Of a DNA stretch of 64,000 bases, positions 50,510 to 60,858 are shown piece after piece. Numbering within the stretch: the stretch's first letter is position 1; each line of letters starts with the position of its first letter. The position numbers were made by a program, and so were the translations under genes. A model generated the notes under the pieces. That model worked only from the letters and a program-made list of their open reading frames with translations. It was not told the DNA's origin and ran no database searches. The stretch spans positions 2,728,001 to 2,792,000 of the forward strand of contig NZ_CP144913.1 of assembly GCF_037198315.1 (NCBI RefSeq). The letters run 5' to 3'. The DNA comes from Janibacter sp. A1S7 (GTDB taxonomy: Bacteria > Actinomycetota > Actinomycetes > Actinomycetales > Dermatophilaceae).

Positions 50510-52000
50510 ATGGCCCCGACCCTGCGCCAACTCATCAGCGAGCCCGGACTGGGCATCACCCTCCTCACCGGCGAGGAGGGCCTCGACCACGAAGTGCGCT
50601 GGGTGGCGACCAACGAGCACCCCGACCCCACCCCCTTCCTCAAGGTCGGCGATCTCCTGCTGACCACCGGCATCAACCTGCCCTCGGCGACGCAGCACGT
50701 GCGCGCGTACACAGAGCGGCTCGTCGCCGGCGGTGCCGTGGCGCTCGGACTCGGAGTGGGCCTCGACCACCGGCGGACACCGCGACGGCTCATCAGCGCA
50801 GCAGAGCGGTCCGGCCTACCCCTGCTCGAGATCGATGAGCCGACTCCCTTCATCGCAGTGAGCAAGGCTCTCTCGGACCTCATCGCCGGCGAGGAGCACT
50901 CCGAGGCCCTTCGGACGGCCCAGGCCCAGCGGGACCTCACCCGGGCCGCCGTGCGGGACGGCACTGCCGGGGTCACCCGCACCACCGCGCGCCTGCTCGA
51001 CGGGTGGGCCCTCGTCCTCGGCCGAACCACCGCCGTCCACCACGCCGAACCGGCGCAGGCGAAGGACCGTCTGGGTGACGTGACCGAGCAGCTCGAACGC
51101 GTCTCTTCGGGACGGGTCGCTGCCGCTTCGGTGATCATCGGCGACGAGCACGTCCTGGTGCACACGCTCACCGCCTTCGGCCGGACCCGCGGCTTCCTCG
51201 TCTGCGGCACCCGTCGCCGCCCTCGGGGCGCCGATCGGGCCGCACTCAGTCTCGCGACGGCCCTGCTGGCGATCGGGGACGACCAACAGGTCCTTGGCTC
51301 GCGCCGACGCGACGCCGCCGTGGTGCGGCTGGTGCAGGAGGGAGTCGTGGACGATCCCCGCACGCTGGTGGATCTCGGCGCGGCCGTGCTCGCCGGGACG
51401 TCGGTGGCGGGGCTGGCCACGACCGGCCCCGCCGACGAGCTTCGCGACCTCGTCGACGAACTCGACGACCTCCCGGCCGAGGACGTCCTCGCCGTGCACG
51501 AGGGTCACCGGGTCGTGGCCGTGGTGGACGCTGGTCACCTGTCCCATGTCCTGCACCGGACACGGTCTCGGGCGCGGTTGCGCACCGGGGTCAGCGACCC
51601 CGTCCCTCCGTCGGAGGTCGCCGCCGCCCTCCGACGGGCGGAGCACGCCGTGGACCTCGCAGTACGTCGCGACGTCAGCGTGCTCAGCAGCGCGGAGGTC
51701 ATGTCCGGCTCGCTCGGCCTCGTCGCGCCCGCGGACGCTGCGGCGTTCGCCGACTCGTTGCTACGACCCCTGCGGGAGCACGGGGGGCGCGCGAACGTCG
51801 ACCTCGTCGCGAGCCTCGAGGTCTGGCTGCGACACCACGGTCACTTCGAGCCCGCTGCCGCAGAACTCGGAGTGCACCGCCACACACTGCGTCACCGCAT
51901 CCGTCGGGCGGAACAGCTGCTCGGTCGGTCGCTGGGGACGATGGACGCGCGGATGGATCTCTGGTTCGCCCTGCGGGCCTGCCAGTTCGGACAATCCTGA
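50510..52000 (+). CDS. PucR/CdaR-family transcriptional regulator
   Basis: 496 residues. N-terminal PucR domain (TLRQLISEPGLGITLLTGEEG; VGDLLLTTGINL; LPLLEIDEPTPF) reaches about 125. A GAF/GGDEF-like middle follows. The C-terminal HTH_30 reads AAAELGVHRHTLRHRIRRAEQLLGRSL (about 455-481). Such regulators respond to small metabolites such as purines, sugars acids or GABA. Placed between gabT and gabD, it very likely controls both. The palindrome at 52008-52026 is the best candidate for its site. Confidence 0.87.
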   Translation: MAPTLRQLISEPGLGITLLTGEEGLDHEVRWVATNEHPDPTPFLKVGDLLLTTGINLPSATQHVRAYTERLVAGGAVALGLGVGLDHRRTPRRLISAAERSGLPLLEIDEPTPFIAVSKALSDLIAGEEHSEALRTAQAQRDLTRAAVRDGTAGVTRTTARLLDGWALVLGRTTAVHHAEPAQAKDRLGDVTEQLERVSSGRVAAASVIIGDEHVLVHTLTAFGRTRGFLVCGTRRRPRGADRAALSLATALLAIGDDQQVLGSRRRDAAVVRLVQEGVVDDPRTLVDLGAAVLAGTSVAGLATTGPADELRDLVDELDDLPAEDVLAVHEGHRVVAVVDAGHLSHVLHRTRSRARLRTGVSDPVPPSEVAAALRRAEHAVDLAVRRDVSVLSSAEVMSGSLGLVAPADAAAFADSLLRPLREHGGRANVDLVASLEVWLRHHGHFEPAAAELGVHRHTLRHRIRRAEQLLGRSLGTMDARMDLWFALRACQFGQS

Positions 52001-52007
52001 TCGGCGG

Positions 52008-52026
52008 GGTGGACATTGTGTCCACC
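52008..52026. promoter_or_regulatory. perfect palindrome before gabD, candidate PucR operator
   Basis: GGTGGACA-TTG-TGTCCACC, 19 bp, in the 60-bp gap between pucR and gabD. It sits 21-40 bp upstream of the gabD -10 hexamer, a typical activator position. Confidence 0.6.
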
Positions 52027-52047
52027 TCGCGTGACCGACCGGCCACA

Positions 52048-52053
52048 TAGCGT
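52048..52053 (+). promoter_or_regulatory. -10 element of gabD (leaderless)
   Basis: TAGCGT, 7 nt before the gabD ATG; same hexamer as gabT. Confidence 0.55.
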
Positions 52054-52060
52054 TCCGCTC

Positions 52061-53494
52061 ATGAGCGACGTCACCCCCTTCTGGATCGCCGGAACCCCGG
52101 CGCACGGCCAACAACCCCTCGAGGTCACGCACCCGCTCGACGGAACGTCCGTCGGTCGGACCACCTACGCCGAGCCCGAGCAGGTGGAGGCGGCCGTGGA
52201 CGCCGCCCACTCGGCCCGGCACCAGACCGCTGCACTCCCGGTGCACGTGCGCTCCGGGGCGCTCGACCAGGTCGCTCGCCGGATCATCGCGAGGTCCGAG
52301 GAACTGGCCCGCCTGATCACGGCCGAGAACGGCAAGCCGATCCGGTGGGCCCGCGCCGAGGTCTCCCGGGCCGCGGCCGTCTTCCGCCTGGCCGGGGAGA
52401 ACGCCCGCACCTGGTCGGGGGAGGTGCAGCGCTTGGACACCGAGTCAGCTGCCGAAGGTCGCCTGGCCTACACCGTCCGCGTGCCCCGCGGTCCGGTCCT
52501 GGCGATCACCCCGTTCAACTTCCCGCTCAACCTCGTGGCGCACAAGGTCGCCCCGGCCATCGCGGTCGGTGCGCCGGTCGTGATCAAGCCGGCACCCAAG
52601 ACCCCGCTGTCGGCCCTGCTCCTCGGTGAGCTGTTGGCGCAGACGTCGCTCCCGCCCGGAGCGGTCAGCGTGATCAACGTCCCCGACGACACAGCGCCCG
52701 ACCTCGTCGCCGACCCACGGCTTCCAGTTGTCTCTTTCACCGGCTCCGGGCCCGTAGGGGCGAGCATCCGGGCGGCGGTTCCACAAAAGCACGTGACTCT
52801 GGAGCTCGGCGGCAACGCAGCGGTGGTGGTGTGTGCGGACTGGTCGGACATCTCCTGTGCTGCGGATCGGATCGCGACCTTCGCCAACTACCAGGGGGGC
52901 CAGTCCTGCGTGGGTGTCCAACGCGTGTACGTCGAGCGTTCCCGCCTGCACGAACTGCGTTCGGCCATCGTCGCGGCCGTGGAGTCACTTGGCGTGGGCG
53001 ACCCCGCGGACGAAGCGACCCACGTCGGTCCGTTGATCACCGTAGAGGCAGCACAGCGCGTGGAGTCCTGGGTGCAGGAGGCCGTGGACGCCGGCGCCCG
53101 CGTGCTCACGGGCGGGCGCCGTGACGGGAGCACCTACGCACCCACCGTCCTGGAGGACGTGCCGGTGGACGCCAAGGTCTCTTGCGAGGAGGTCTTCGGT
53201 CCGGTCCTGCTCATCCATCCGGTGGACTCGGTGGACGAGGCACTCGCCCTGGTCAACGACTCCCGCTACGGACTGCAGGCGGGCGTCTTCACTCATGACC
53301 TGCGCACCGCCTTCCGGGCGCACCGAGAACTCGAGGTGGGTGGTGTCGTGATCGGGGACGTGCCCTCCTACCGTGCGGACCAGATGCCCTACGGCGGCAC
53401 GAAGGACTCCGGCGAGGGGCGCGAGGGAGTCCGGTACGCGATGAGCGACTTCACCTACGACCGCGTCATGGTGCTCACCGGACTGCCCCTGTGA
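52061..53494 (+). CDS. gabD: aldehyde dehydrogenase, succinate/glutarate-semialdehyde type
   Basis: 477 residues of the ALDH superfamily. ITPFNFPLNLVAHKVAPAIAVGAPVVIKPAPKTP holds the NAD(P) helix. The catalytic Glu is in TLELGGN (Glu248) and the Cys in NYQGGQSCVGVQR (Cys283), with EEVFGPV near the C-terminus. The second residue of the N-terminal region looks less like E. coli GabD than like general actinobacterial ALDHs, so the substrate rests on context: it would oxidise the semialdehyde from the adjacent aminotransferase. Confidence 0.87.
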   Translation: MSDVTPFWIAGTPAHGQQPLEVTHPLDGTSVGRTTYAEPEQVEAAVDAAHSARHQTAALPVHVRSGALDQVARRIIARSEELARLITAENGKPIRWARAEVSRAAAVFRLAGENARTWSGEVQRLDTESAAEGRLAYTVRVPRGPVLAITPFNFPLNLVAHKVAPAIAVGAPVVIKPAPKTPLSALLLGELLAQTSLPPGAVSVINVPDDTAPDLVADPRLPVVSFTGSGPVGASIRAAVPQKHVTLELGGNAAVVVCADWSDISCAADRIATFANYQGGQSCVGVQRVYVERSRLHELRSAIVAAVESLGVGDPADEATHVGPLITVEAAQRVESWVQEAVDAGARVLTGGRRDGSTYAPTVLEDVPVDAKVSCEEVFGPVLLIHPVDSVDEALALVNDSRYGLQAGVFTHDLRTAFRAHRELEVGGVVIGDVPSYRADQMPYGGTKDSGEGREGVRYAMSDFTYDRVMVLTGLPL

Positions 53495-53522
53495 GCGCCT
53501 GAGGCATCGTGCAGCCGCGAAT

Positions 53523-53542
53523 ATCCTTGGACGTCCTAGTAT
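53523..53542. promoter_or_regulatory. candidate MarR operator, marR promoter
   Basis: ATCCTTGGACGTCCTAGTAT with palindromic core TTGGACGTCCTA. Its right end TAGTAT (53537-53542) is also a -10 six bases from the ATG. The same sequence with few changes precedes icmF (54172-54191). Confidence 0.6.
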
Positions 53543-53548
53543 GTCCCC

Positions 53549-54109
53549 ATGACCGACGCCGACCCCATCGCCGCCGCGCACGAGCAGTGGCTGGCGCACG
53601 GCTGGGCGGACGCCGCTGACGGCATGGCCCTGGTCACCTCCATCACGCGGGCGCAGCAACTGCTGGTCGAGCGCGTCGAGGATGTCCTGCGCCCCCACGG
53701 GTTGACCTTCGCCCGTTACGAGATCCTGCGACTGCTCGCCTTCAGCCGCCGCCGATCGATGCCGATGAGCCGACTCGGCTCGCTGCTGCAGGTGCACGCG
53801 ACGAGCGTGACCAGCGCCGTCGCCCGCCTGGAGAAGCAGGGCCTCGTCGAGCGTCTGCGGCCCGAGCGTGACCGACGGGTGGTCCTCGCCTCCCTCACGA
53901 CGAAGGGGGTCGAGGTCGTCAAGGCGGCCACGGCCGACCTGAACGCGCACGTCTTCACCTCCCCCGGCCTCGACCCGGACCAGGTGAGGGCCGCCACCGA
54001 GCTGCTCACCTCCCTTCGCCACGCCCACGGGGACACGGTGACGGACCCCGCGAGCGGGGGTTGGACTGTGGCGCAGGCCAACGGGGATGCAGCCCGCCTC
54101 AGGGAGTGA
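53549..54109 (+). CDS. MarR-family transcriptional regulator
   Basis: 186 residues. Winged-helix MarR domain: RYEILRLLAFSRRRSMPMSRLGSLLQVHATSVTSAVARLEKQGLVERLRPERDRR (about 52-106), including the D-x-R-R wing. The C-terminal helix completes the dimer interface. Shared near-palindromic sequence at its own promoter and at that of icmF suggests autoregulation and control of icmF, possibly relieved by an acyl-CoA or fatty acid. Confidence 0.9.
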   Translation: MTDADPIAAAHEQWLAHGWADAADGMALVTSITRAQQLLVERVEDVLRPHGLTFARYEILRLLAFSRRRSMPMSRLGSLLQVHATSVTSAVARLEKQGLVERLRPERDRRVVLASLTTKGVEVVKAATADLNAHVFTSPGLDPDQVRAATELLTSLRHAHGDTVTDPASGGWTVAQANGDAARLRE

Positions 54110-54171
54110 GGAACGAACGACCAAGGGCTGCGCGGCCGTTGGTCTGAGCCATCCCACGGACTCGCGCCGCG

Positions 54172-54191
54172 ATACTTGGATGTCCTAGTAT
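54172..54191. promoter_or_regulatory. candidate MarR operator, icmF promoter
   Basis: ATACTTGGATGTCCTAGTAT, symmetric at 16 of 20 positions, sharing 17 of 20 bases with the marR copy. TAGTAT (54186-54191) is the likely -10; the start codon lies 36 nt downstream with its own ribosome site. Confidence 0.6.
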
Positions 54192-54227
54192 TGACCGGGT
54201 ACCGACTACTCGATGACGAGGTTCACC

Positions 54228-57200
54228 ATGTCTGCGCCTGCCAAGACCGCCAAGCCCGAGCTGCACTCCCCGACCAACCCGGTCCGCTTCGTGACCGCGT
54301 CCTCGCTCTTCGACGGCCACGACGCCTCGATCAACATCATGCGGCGGATCATGCAGAGTCAGGGCGCCGAGGTGATCCACCTCGGGCACAACCGCTCCGT
54401 CCAGGAGGTCGTCGATGCGGCGATCGACGAGGACGTGCAGGGGGTCGCCGTCTCGTCCTACCAGGGTGGGCACGTGGAGTACTTCGAGTACCTCACCCAG
54501 TTGCTGCGCGAGCAGGGCGCCGGGCACGTGCAGGTCTTCGGCGGGGGCGGCGGTGTCATCGTGCCGGAGGAGATCGATCGGCTCCGCAAGGCCGGCGTGA
54601 CGATCTTCTCGCCCGAGGACGGTCAGCGTCTCGGCCTGCCGGGCATGATCAACACCCTCATCGCCGACTGTGACACCAACGTGTGGCAGGTCGGCCCGAC
54701 GACACTCGACCAGGTGCTCGCCGGTGAGCGTGCTGCTGTCTCACGCGCGATCTCCGGCGCCGAGCTGGGTGAGCTGGACAGTGCCTTCCGCGACGGGATC
54801 GCCAGGGCCGCGGAGAAGTCCAGCGCCCCGGTGCTCGGCCTCACCGGCACCGGCGGCTCCGGCAAGTCCTCGCTCACCGACGAGCTCGTCCGTCGCTTCC
54901 GCGTGGACCAGCAGGACAAGCTGCGCGTCGCCGTCATCGCCGTGGACCCCACCCGGCGCAAGGGCGGTGGCGCACTGCTCGGCGACCGCATCCGGATGAA
55001 TTCCCTCGGCGAGAGCTCCGCGGGCTCATCCCCCGTGTTCTTCCGGTCGCTCGCCACCCGCGGCGAGCGCGAGATCCCCGACGCGCTGCAGACCGTCATC
55101 GACATCACCAAGGCCGCCGGCTACGACCTCGTCATCGTCGAGACCCCGGGCATCGGCCAAGGTGATGCCGCGATCATCCCCTACGTCGACGTGCCGGTGT
55201 ACGTCATGACACCGGAGTTCGGCGCGGCCAGCCAGCTGGAGAAGATCGACATGCTCGACTTCGCGGAGGTCGTCGCGATCAACAAGTTCGAGCGTCGCGG
55301 CGCCGCCGACGCACTGCGTGACGTCGCCCGTCAGCTGGTGCGCAACCGGGAGGCCTTCGGCACCAAGCCCGAGGACATGCCGGTCTTCGGCACCTCTGCG
55401 GCGACCTTCAACGATGACGGCGTCACGGGCCTCTACCAGCACCTGCGCGACCTGCTCGGCGAGCACGGCCTGGCGGTCGACCAGGGTCAGCTCGAGCGCG
55501 TCGACACGAAGTACTCCACCCGCTTCGGGCAGGTCGTCCCCGCCACCCGGGTGCGCTACCTCGCGGAGATCACCGAGACCGTCCGCGGATACCACGAGCA
55601 GACCCAGCAGCTCGCCGACAACGCCCGCCGCGTGCAGCGACTGGCCCTCGTCGACGACGAGCTGACCGCTGCCGGCAAGGACGGGCACGGCGTCGACGAG
55701 CTGCTCGACGCGGCCCGGGCGACGATGCCCACCGAGATCAGTGACCAGATCGAGGAGTGGCCCTCCGTCGTCGAGTCCTACGCGGGCGACGAGCAGGTCG
55801 TGACGATCCGCGGCAAGGAGCTGCACACCAAGCTGACCAAGGAGTCGCTCTCCGGCAACAAGATCTCCCGGGTCGCCCTGCCGAAGACCACCGACCATGG
55901 CGAGCTCGTCACCTACTGGCGTTCGGAGAACCTGCCCGGCCGCTTCCCCTTCACCGCCGGCGTCTTCCCGTTCAAGCGGGACAACGAGGACCCGGCGCGC
56001 ATGTTCGCCGGCGAGGGTGACCCCTTCCGCACCAACCGCCGCTTCAAGATGCTCTCCCAGGGGCAGCCGGCGACCCGCCTGTCCACCGCCTTCGACTCGG
56101 TCACCCTCTACGGGCGCGACCCGGGCGAGCGGCCCGACATCTACGGCAAGGTCGGCACCTCCGGCGTCTCCGTCGCCACCCTCGACGACATGAAGGCGCT
56201 GTACTCCGGATTCGACCTCGTCTCGCCGACGACGAGCGTGTCGATGACGATCAACGGGCCGGCTCCGACGGTGCTCGCCTTCTTCCTCAACACGGCGATG
56301 GACCAGCAGGTCGACCTCTTCCGCGAGCGCGAGGGCCGCGAGCCGTCGGCTGCGGAGGCCGAGGAGCTGCGTACCCATGCGCTGCAGACCGTCCGCGGGA
56401 CCGTCCAGGCGGACATCCTCAAGGAGGACCAGGGACAGAACACCTGCCTGTTCTCCACCGAGTTCTCGCTGCGGATGATGGCCGACATCCAGGAGTGGTT
56501 CATCGAGCAGGGAGTGCGCAACTTCTACTCGGTGAGCATCTCCGGATACCACATCGCCGAGGCCGGGGCGAACCCGATCAGCCAGCTCGCGTTCACCCTC
56601 GCCAACGGCTTCACCTACGTCGAGGCCTACCTCGCGCGCGGCATGGACATCAACGACTTCGCGCCGAACCTGTCCTTCTTCTTCTCCTCCGGCATGGACC
56701 CGGAGTACTCGGTCCTCGGCCGGGTCGCCCGTCGCATCTGGGCGGTGGCGATGAAGGAGAAGTACGGCGCGAACGAGCGCAGCCAGAAGCTGAAGTACCA
56801 CATCCAGACCTCGGGCCGGTCGCTGCACGCCCAGGAGATGGACTTCAACGACATCCGCACGACGCTCCAGGCCCTCAACGCGTTGTACGACAACGCCAAC
56901 AGCCTGCACACCAATGCCTACGACGAGGCCGTCACGACCCCGTCGACGGAGTCGGTGCGCCGGGCCCTGGCCATCCAGCTGATCATCAGCCGCGAGTGGG
57001 GCCTGTCCTACAACGAGAACCCGCTGCAGGGCAGCTACATCATCGACGAGCTGACCGAGCTGGTCGAGGAGGCCGTGCTGCTGGAGTTCGACCGGATCAA
57101 CGACCGGGGCGGCGTCCTCGGCGCGATGGAGACGGGTTACCAGCGCGGCCGCATCCAGGACGAGTCCCTCGTCTACGAGCACGGCAAGCACGACGGGTCG

Positions 57201-57497
57201 GTCCCGATCGTCGGCGTCAACACCTTCCTCCGTGAGGACGGGGAGAAGGGGGAGCCCGACGAGATCGAGCTGGCCCGCGCCACGGAGTCCGAGAAGGTCT
57301 CGCAGCTGGAGCGAGTGGCCTCCTTCCAGGAGACCCACCGCGATGATGCGGCCGCGGCGATCGAACGCCTGAAGGAGGCGGCCACGAGTGATGCCAACGT
57401 GTTCGCCGTCCTCATGGACGCGGCGCGGGTGTGCTCCCTCCAGCAGGTGACCGAGGCCTTCTTCGAGGTGGGTGGCCAGTACCGCCGCAACGTGTGA
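54228..57497 (+). CDS. icmF: fused isobutyryl-CoA mutase IcmF (B12-dependent)
   Basis: 1089 residues from ATG 54228 (GAGG six bases before); an in-frame ATG at 54213 is less likely. Domains: B12-binding (about 18-155) with D29-x-H31 cobalt-ligand motif and GGGGGV; MeaI-type G-protein chaperone (about 195-450) with P-loop GTGGSGKSS; linker; TIM-barrel mutase (about 530-1089). The mutase has FPFTAG and GQNTC where methylmalonyl-CoA mutases have the Tyr and Arg that hold the carboxylate. This F/Q pair marks isobutyryl-CoA/n-butyryl-CoA mutase. IcmF may also interconvert isovaleryl- and pivalyl-CoA. Preceded by its probable MarR regulator. Confidence 0.95.
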   Translation: MSAPAKTAKPELHSPTNPVRFVTASSLFDGHDASINIMRRIMQSQGAEVIHLGHNRSVQEVVDAAIDEDVQGVAVSSYQGGHVEYFEYLTQLLREQGAGHVQVFGGGGGVIVPEEIDRLRKAGVTIFSPEDGQRLGLPGMINTLIADCDTNVWQVGPTTLDQVLAGERAAVSRAISGAELGELDSAFRDGIARAAEKSSAPVLGLTGTGGSGKSSLTDELVRRFRVDQQDKLRVAVIAVDPTRRKGGGALLGDRIRMNSLGESSAGSSPVFFRSLATRGEREIPDALQTVIDITKAAGYDLVIVETPGIGQGDAAIIPYVDVPVYVMTPEFGAASQLEKIDMLDFAEVVAINKFERRGAADALRDVARQLVRNREAFGTKPEDMPVFGTSAATFNDDGVTGLYQHLRDLLGEHGLAVDQGQLERVDTKYSTRFGQVVPATRVRYLAEITETVRGYHEQTQQLADNARRVQRLALVDDELTAAGKDGHGVDELLDAARATMPTEISDQIEEWPSVVESYAGDEQVVTIRGKELHTKLTKESLSGNKISRVALPKTTDHGELVTYWRSENLPGRFPFTAGVFPFKRDNEDPARMFAGEGDPFRTNRRFKMLSQGQPATRLSTAFDSVTLYGRDPGERPDIYGKVGTSGVSVATLDDMKALYSGFDLVSPTTSVSMTINGPAPTVLAFFLNTAMDQQVDLFREREGREPSAAEAEELRTHALQTVRGTVQADILKEDQGQNTCLFSTEFSLRMMADIQEWFIEQGVRNFYSVSISGYHIAEAGANPISQLAFTLANGFTYVEAYLARGMDINDFAPNLSFFFSSGMDPEYSVLGRVARRIWAVAMKEKYGANERSQKLKYHIQTSGRSLHAQEMDFNDIRTTLQALNALYDNANSLHTNAYDEAVTTPSTESVRRALAIQLIISREWGLSYNENPLQGSYIIDELTELVEEAVLLEFDRINDRGGVLGAMETGYQRGRIQDESLVYEHGKHDGSVPIVGVNTFLREDGEKGEPDEIELARATESEKVSQLERVASFQETHRDDAAAAIERLKEAATSDANVFAVLMDAARVCSLQQVTEAFFEVGGQYRRNV

Positions 57498-57518
57498 GCC
57501 GGCTGGCACCCGCCTCGG

Positions 57519-57524
57519 TACCGT
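57519..57524 (+). promoter_or_regulatory. -10 element of the DUF202 pair (leaderless)
   Basis: TACCGT, 7 nt before GTG 57532, inside the 34-bp gap after icmF. Confidence 0.4.
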
Positions 57525-57531
57525 GGACGGC

Positions 57532-57897
57532 GTGAGCACCGATCGCTGGCCCGCGTGGGTCTACGCCGAGGGCGAGGAGCCGGACTACCGCTTCTCGCTG
57601 GCCAACGAGCGCACCTTCCTGGCGTGGCTGCGCACGACGCTCGCGCTGATCGCCGCCGGCGTCGCCGTGAACGTGATCGACCTCGGCGTCCCCGAGGGGG
57701 TGGCGCGCGGTCTGTCGACGCTCCTCCTCGGGCTGGGGGTGATCACCCCGGCCACGGCATTCGTGCGATGGGCCCGGGCCGAACGTGCCATGCGGCGCGA
57801 GACGGAGCTGCCGTCCATGGGCGCCCTGGCCGTAGTGCTCACCGCGGTCGTCCTGCTCGTCGCCACCGTCCTCGCGGTCGTCGCGGTGGTGCCCTGA
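57532..57897 (+). CDS. DUF202 (YidH-like) membrane protein
   Basis: 121 residues from GTG 57532. DUF202 signature PDYRFSLANERTFLAWLRTTLALIAAGVAV (about 17-46), then two more membrane helices for a total of three. Function unknown; in other bacteria the family often occurs in tandem pairs, as here. Confidence 0.87.
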   Translation: MSTDRWPAWVYAEGEEPDYRFSLANERTFLAWLRTTLALIAAGVAVNVIDLGVPEGVARGLSTLLLGLGVITPATAFVRWARAERAMRRETELPSMGALAVVLTAVVLLVATVLAVVAVVP

Positions 57898-57913
57898 TGC
57901 GAGGTCACCGACC

Positions 57914-58240
57914 ATGAGCGAGTTCGCGACCGCGTCTCCCCACGGCGCCCAGCCCGAGCGCACCGCCCTGTCCTGGCAGCGCACCGCGCTCGCCAGTGCC
58001 ACCGGCGCCGCGGTCATCGCCCGGCACTCCTCCGAGACCCTCGGCGTGCTCGCCCTGCCCCTCTTCCTGGGGACCCTCGGCTTCGCCGCCGCGGCATTCT
58101 TCCTCGGGCGGCACCGCTACGACCTCTCCCCCGCCGAACCTGCCCGGCGCCGCGACGGTCGCGCGCCCTTCGTCCTCACCCTGGCCGTCGTCGCGATGGC
58201 CCTGACCGAACTGCTCGCTCTCGTCATCCCAGGAGGCTGA
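57914..58240 (+). CDS. DUF202 membrane protein, second of pair
   Basis: 108 residues; N-terminal GAQPERTALSWQRTALASATGAAVIAR is the shorter DUF202 signature, followed by two further membrane helices. The stop is one base from the next ATG, which has AGGAGG upstream, so all three genes are probably one operon. Confidence 0.85.
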   Translation: MSEFATASPHGAQPERTALSWQRTALASATGAAVIARHSSETLGVLALPLFLGTLGFAAAAFFLGRHRYDLSPAEPARRRDGRAPFVLTLAVVAMALTELLALVIPGG

Positions 58241-58241
58241 G

Positions 58242-59000
58242 ATGCCCACCGACGACCTCGGAACCGCCCTCGCGTCGGGCCCTCCCCCACAGCGGGTCGT
58301 CTCCCTCGTCCCGAGCCTGACCGAGGCGATCTCGGCCACCTGCCCGGAGGCACTCGTCGGTGCCACGGACTGGTGCACCCACCCCGAGGACCTCGAGGTC
58401 ACCCGGGTGCGCGGCACGAAGAACCCCAACCTGAAGGTGATCGCGGGCCTCGAGCCGGACCTCGTCGTGGTCAACAAGGAGGAGAACCGCGAGCTCGACG
58501 TGCGCCGGATGCGCGAGCGCGGGATCGCGGTCTGGGTCACCGACATCGAGGACGTCCCCTCAGCGCTGACGTCGATGCGTCGACTCGTCGTGGGGGCTCT
58601 GCAGCAGCCTGTCCCCGGATGGTTGGACCGCGCCGAGGAGCTCTGGCGCACACCCCCGCTCGCACCGCGTGGCCGCCTCGTCGTGCCGATCTGGCGGGAT
58701 CCGTGGATGGTCGTCGGGCCGCGGACGTACACCACCGACCTGCTGTCCCGCCTCGGCTGGAGCAACGCCTTCGCCGGCCCGGACGCCGACCCCGACAAGC
58801 GGTACCCGCACGTCGACCTCGCCGACATCGATCGGGATGACGTCGACCTCGTGCTCCTGCCGGACGAGCCGTACGAGTTCACTGCGGACGACGGGCCGGA
58901 GGCCTTCGCGCAGGCACCCACCCAACTGGTCAGCGGACGGCTGCTCACCTGGTACGGACCGGCGATGGTCGAGGCGCACGAGGTGCTCGCCGGGGACTAG
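58242..59000 (+). CDS. BtuF/TroA-like substrate-binding-fold protein without signal peptide
   Basis: 252 residues of the helical-backbone metal receptor fold: RVVSLVPSLTEAISA (18-32), LVGATDWCTHPE, GTKNPNLKVIAGLEPDLVVVNKEENRE (about 58-84) and a C-terminal lobe with WYGPAMVEAH. Related periplasmic proteins bind cobalamin or ferric siderophores for ABC import. No signal peptide or lipobox is present and there is no permease gene nearby, so it probably stays in the cytoplasm. The location two genes after a B12-dependent mutase makes cobalamin binding an attractive but unproven idea. Confidence 0.75.
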   Translation: MPTDDLGTALASGPPPQRVVSLVPSLTEAISATCPEALVGATDWCTHPEDLEVTRVRGTKNPNLKVIAGLEPDLVVVNKEENRELDVRRMRERGIAVWVTDIEDVPSALTSMRRLVVGALQQPVPGWLDRAEELWRTPPLAPRGRLVVPIWRDPWMVVGPRTYTTDLLSRLGWSNAFAGPDADPDKRYPHVDLADIDRDDVDLVLLPDEPYEFTADDGPEAFAQAPTQLVSGRLLTWYGPAMVEAHEVLAGD

Positions 59001-59012
59001 CCGGAGCAACGA

Positions 59013-59046
59013 CGAAGGGGGCCGGTCACCGTGACCGGCCCCCCTC
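59013..59046. terminator. hairpin terminator after the BtuF-like gene
   Basis: GGGGGCCGGTCA pairs with TGACCGGCCCCC across a 3-nt CCG loop. The left arm is a copy of the ponA2 terminator arm. It lies between convergent genes. Confidence 0.75.
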
Positions 59047-59067
59047 GAGCGTGATCCGTGCGCTGGG

Positions 59068-60858
<1,791 letters not shown>

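Noticed and set aside
54228..57497. Methylmalonyl-CoA mutase
   Set aside because: The protein is a single chain with an internal G-protein domain and has FPFTAG and GQNTC instead of the Tyr/Arg residues that methylmalonyl-CoA mutase needs.
55026..57539. Long minus-strand open frame opposite icmF
   Set aside because: Antisense shadow of a clear B12 mutase; no ribosome site or homology-like motifs.
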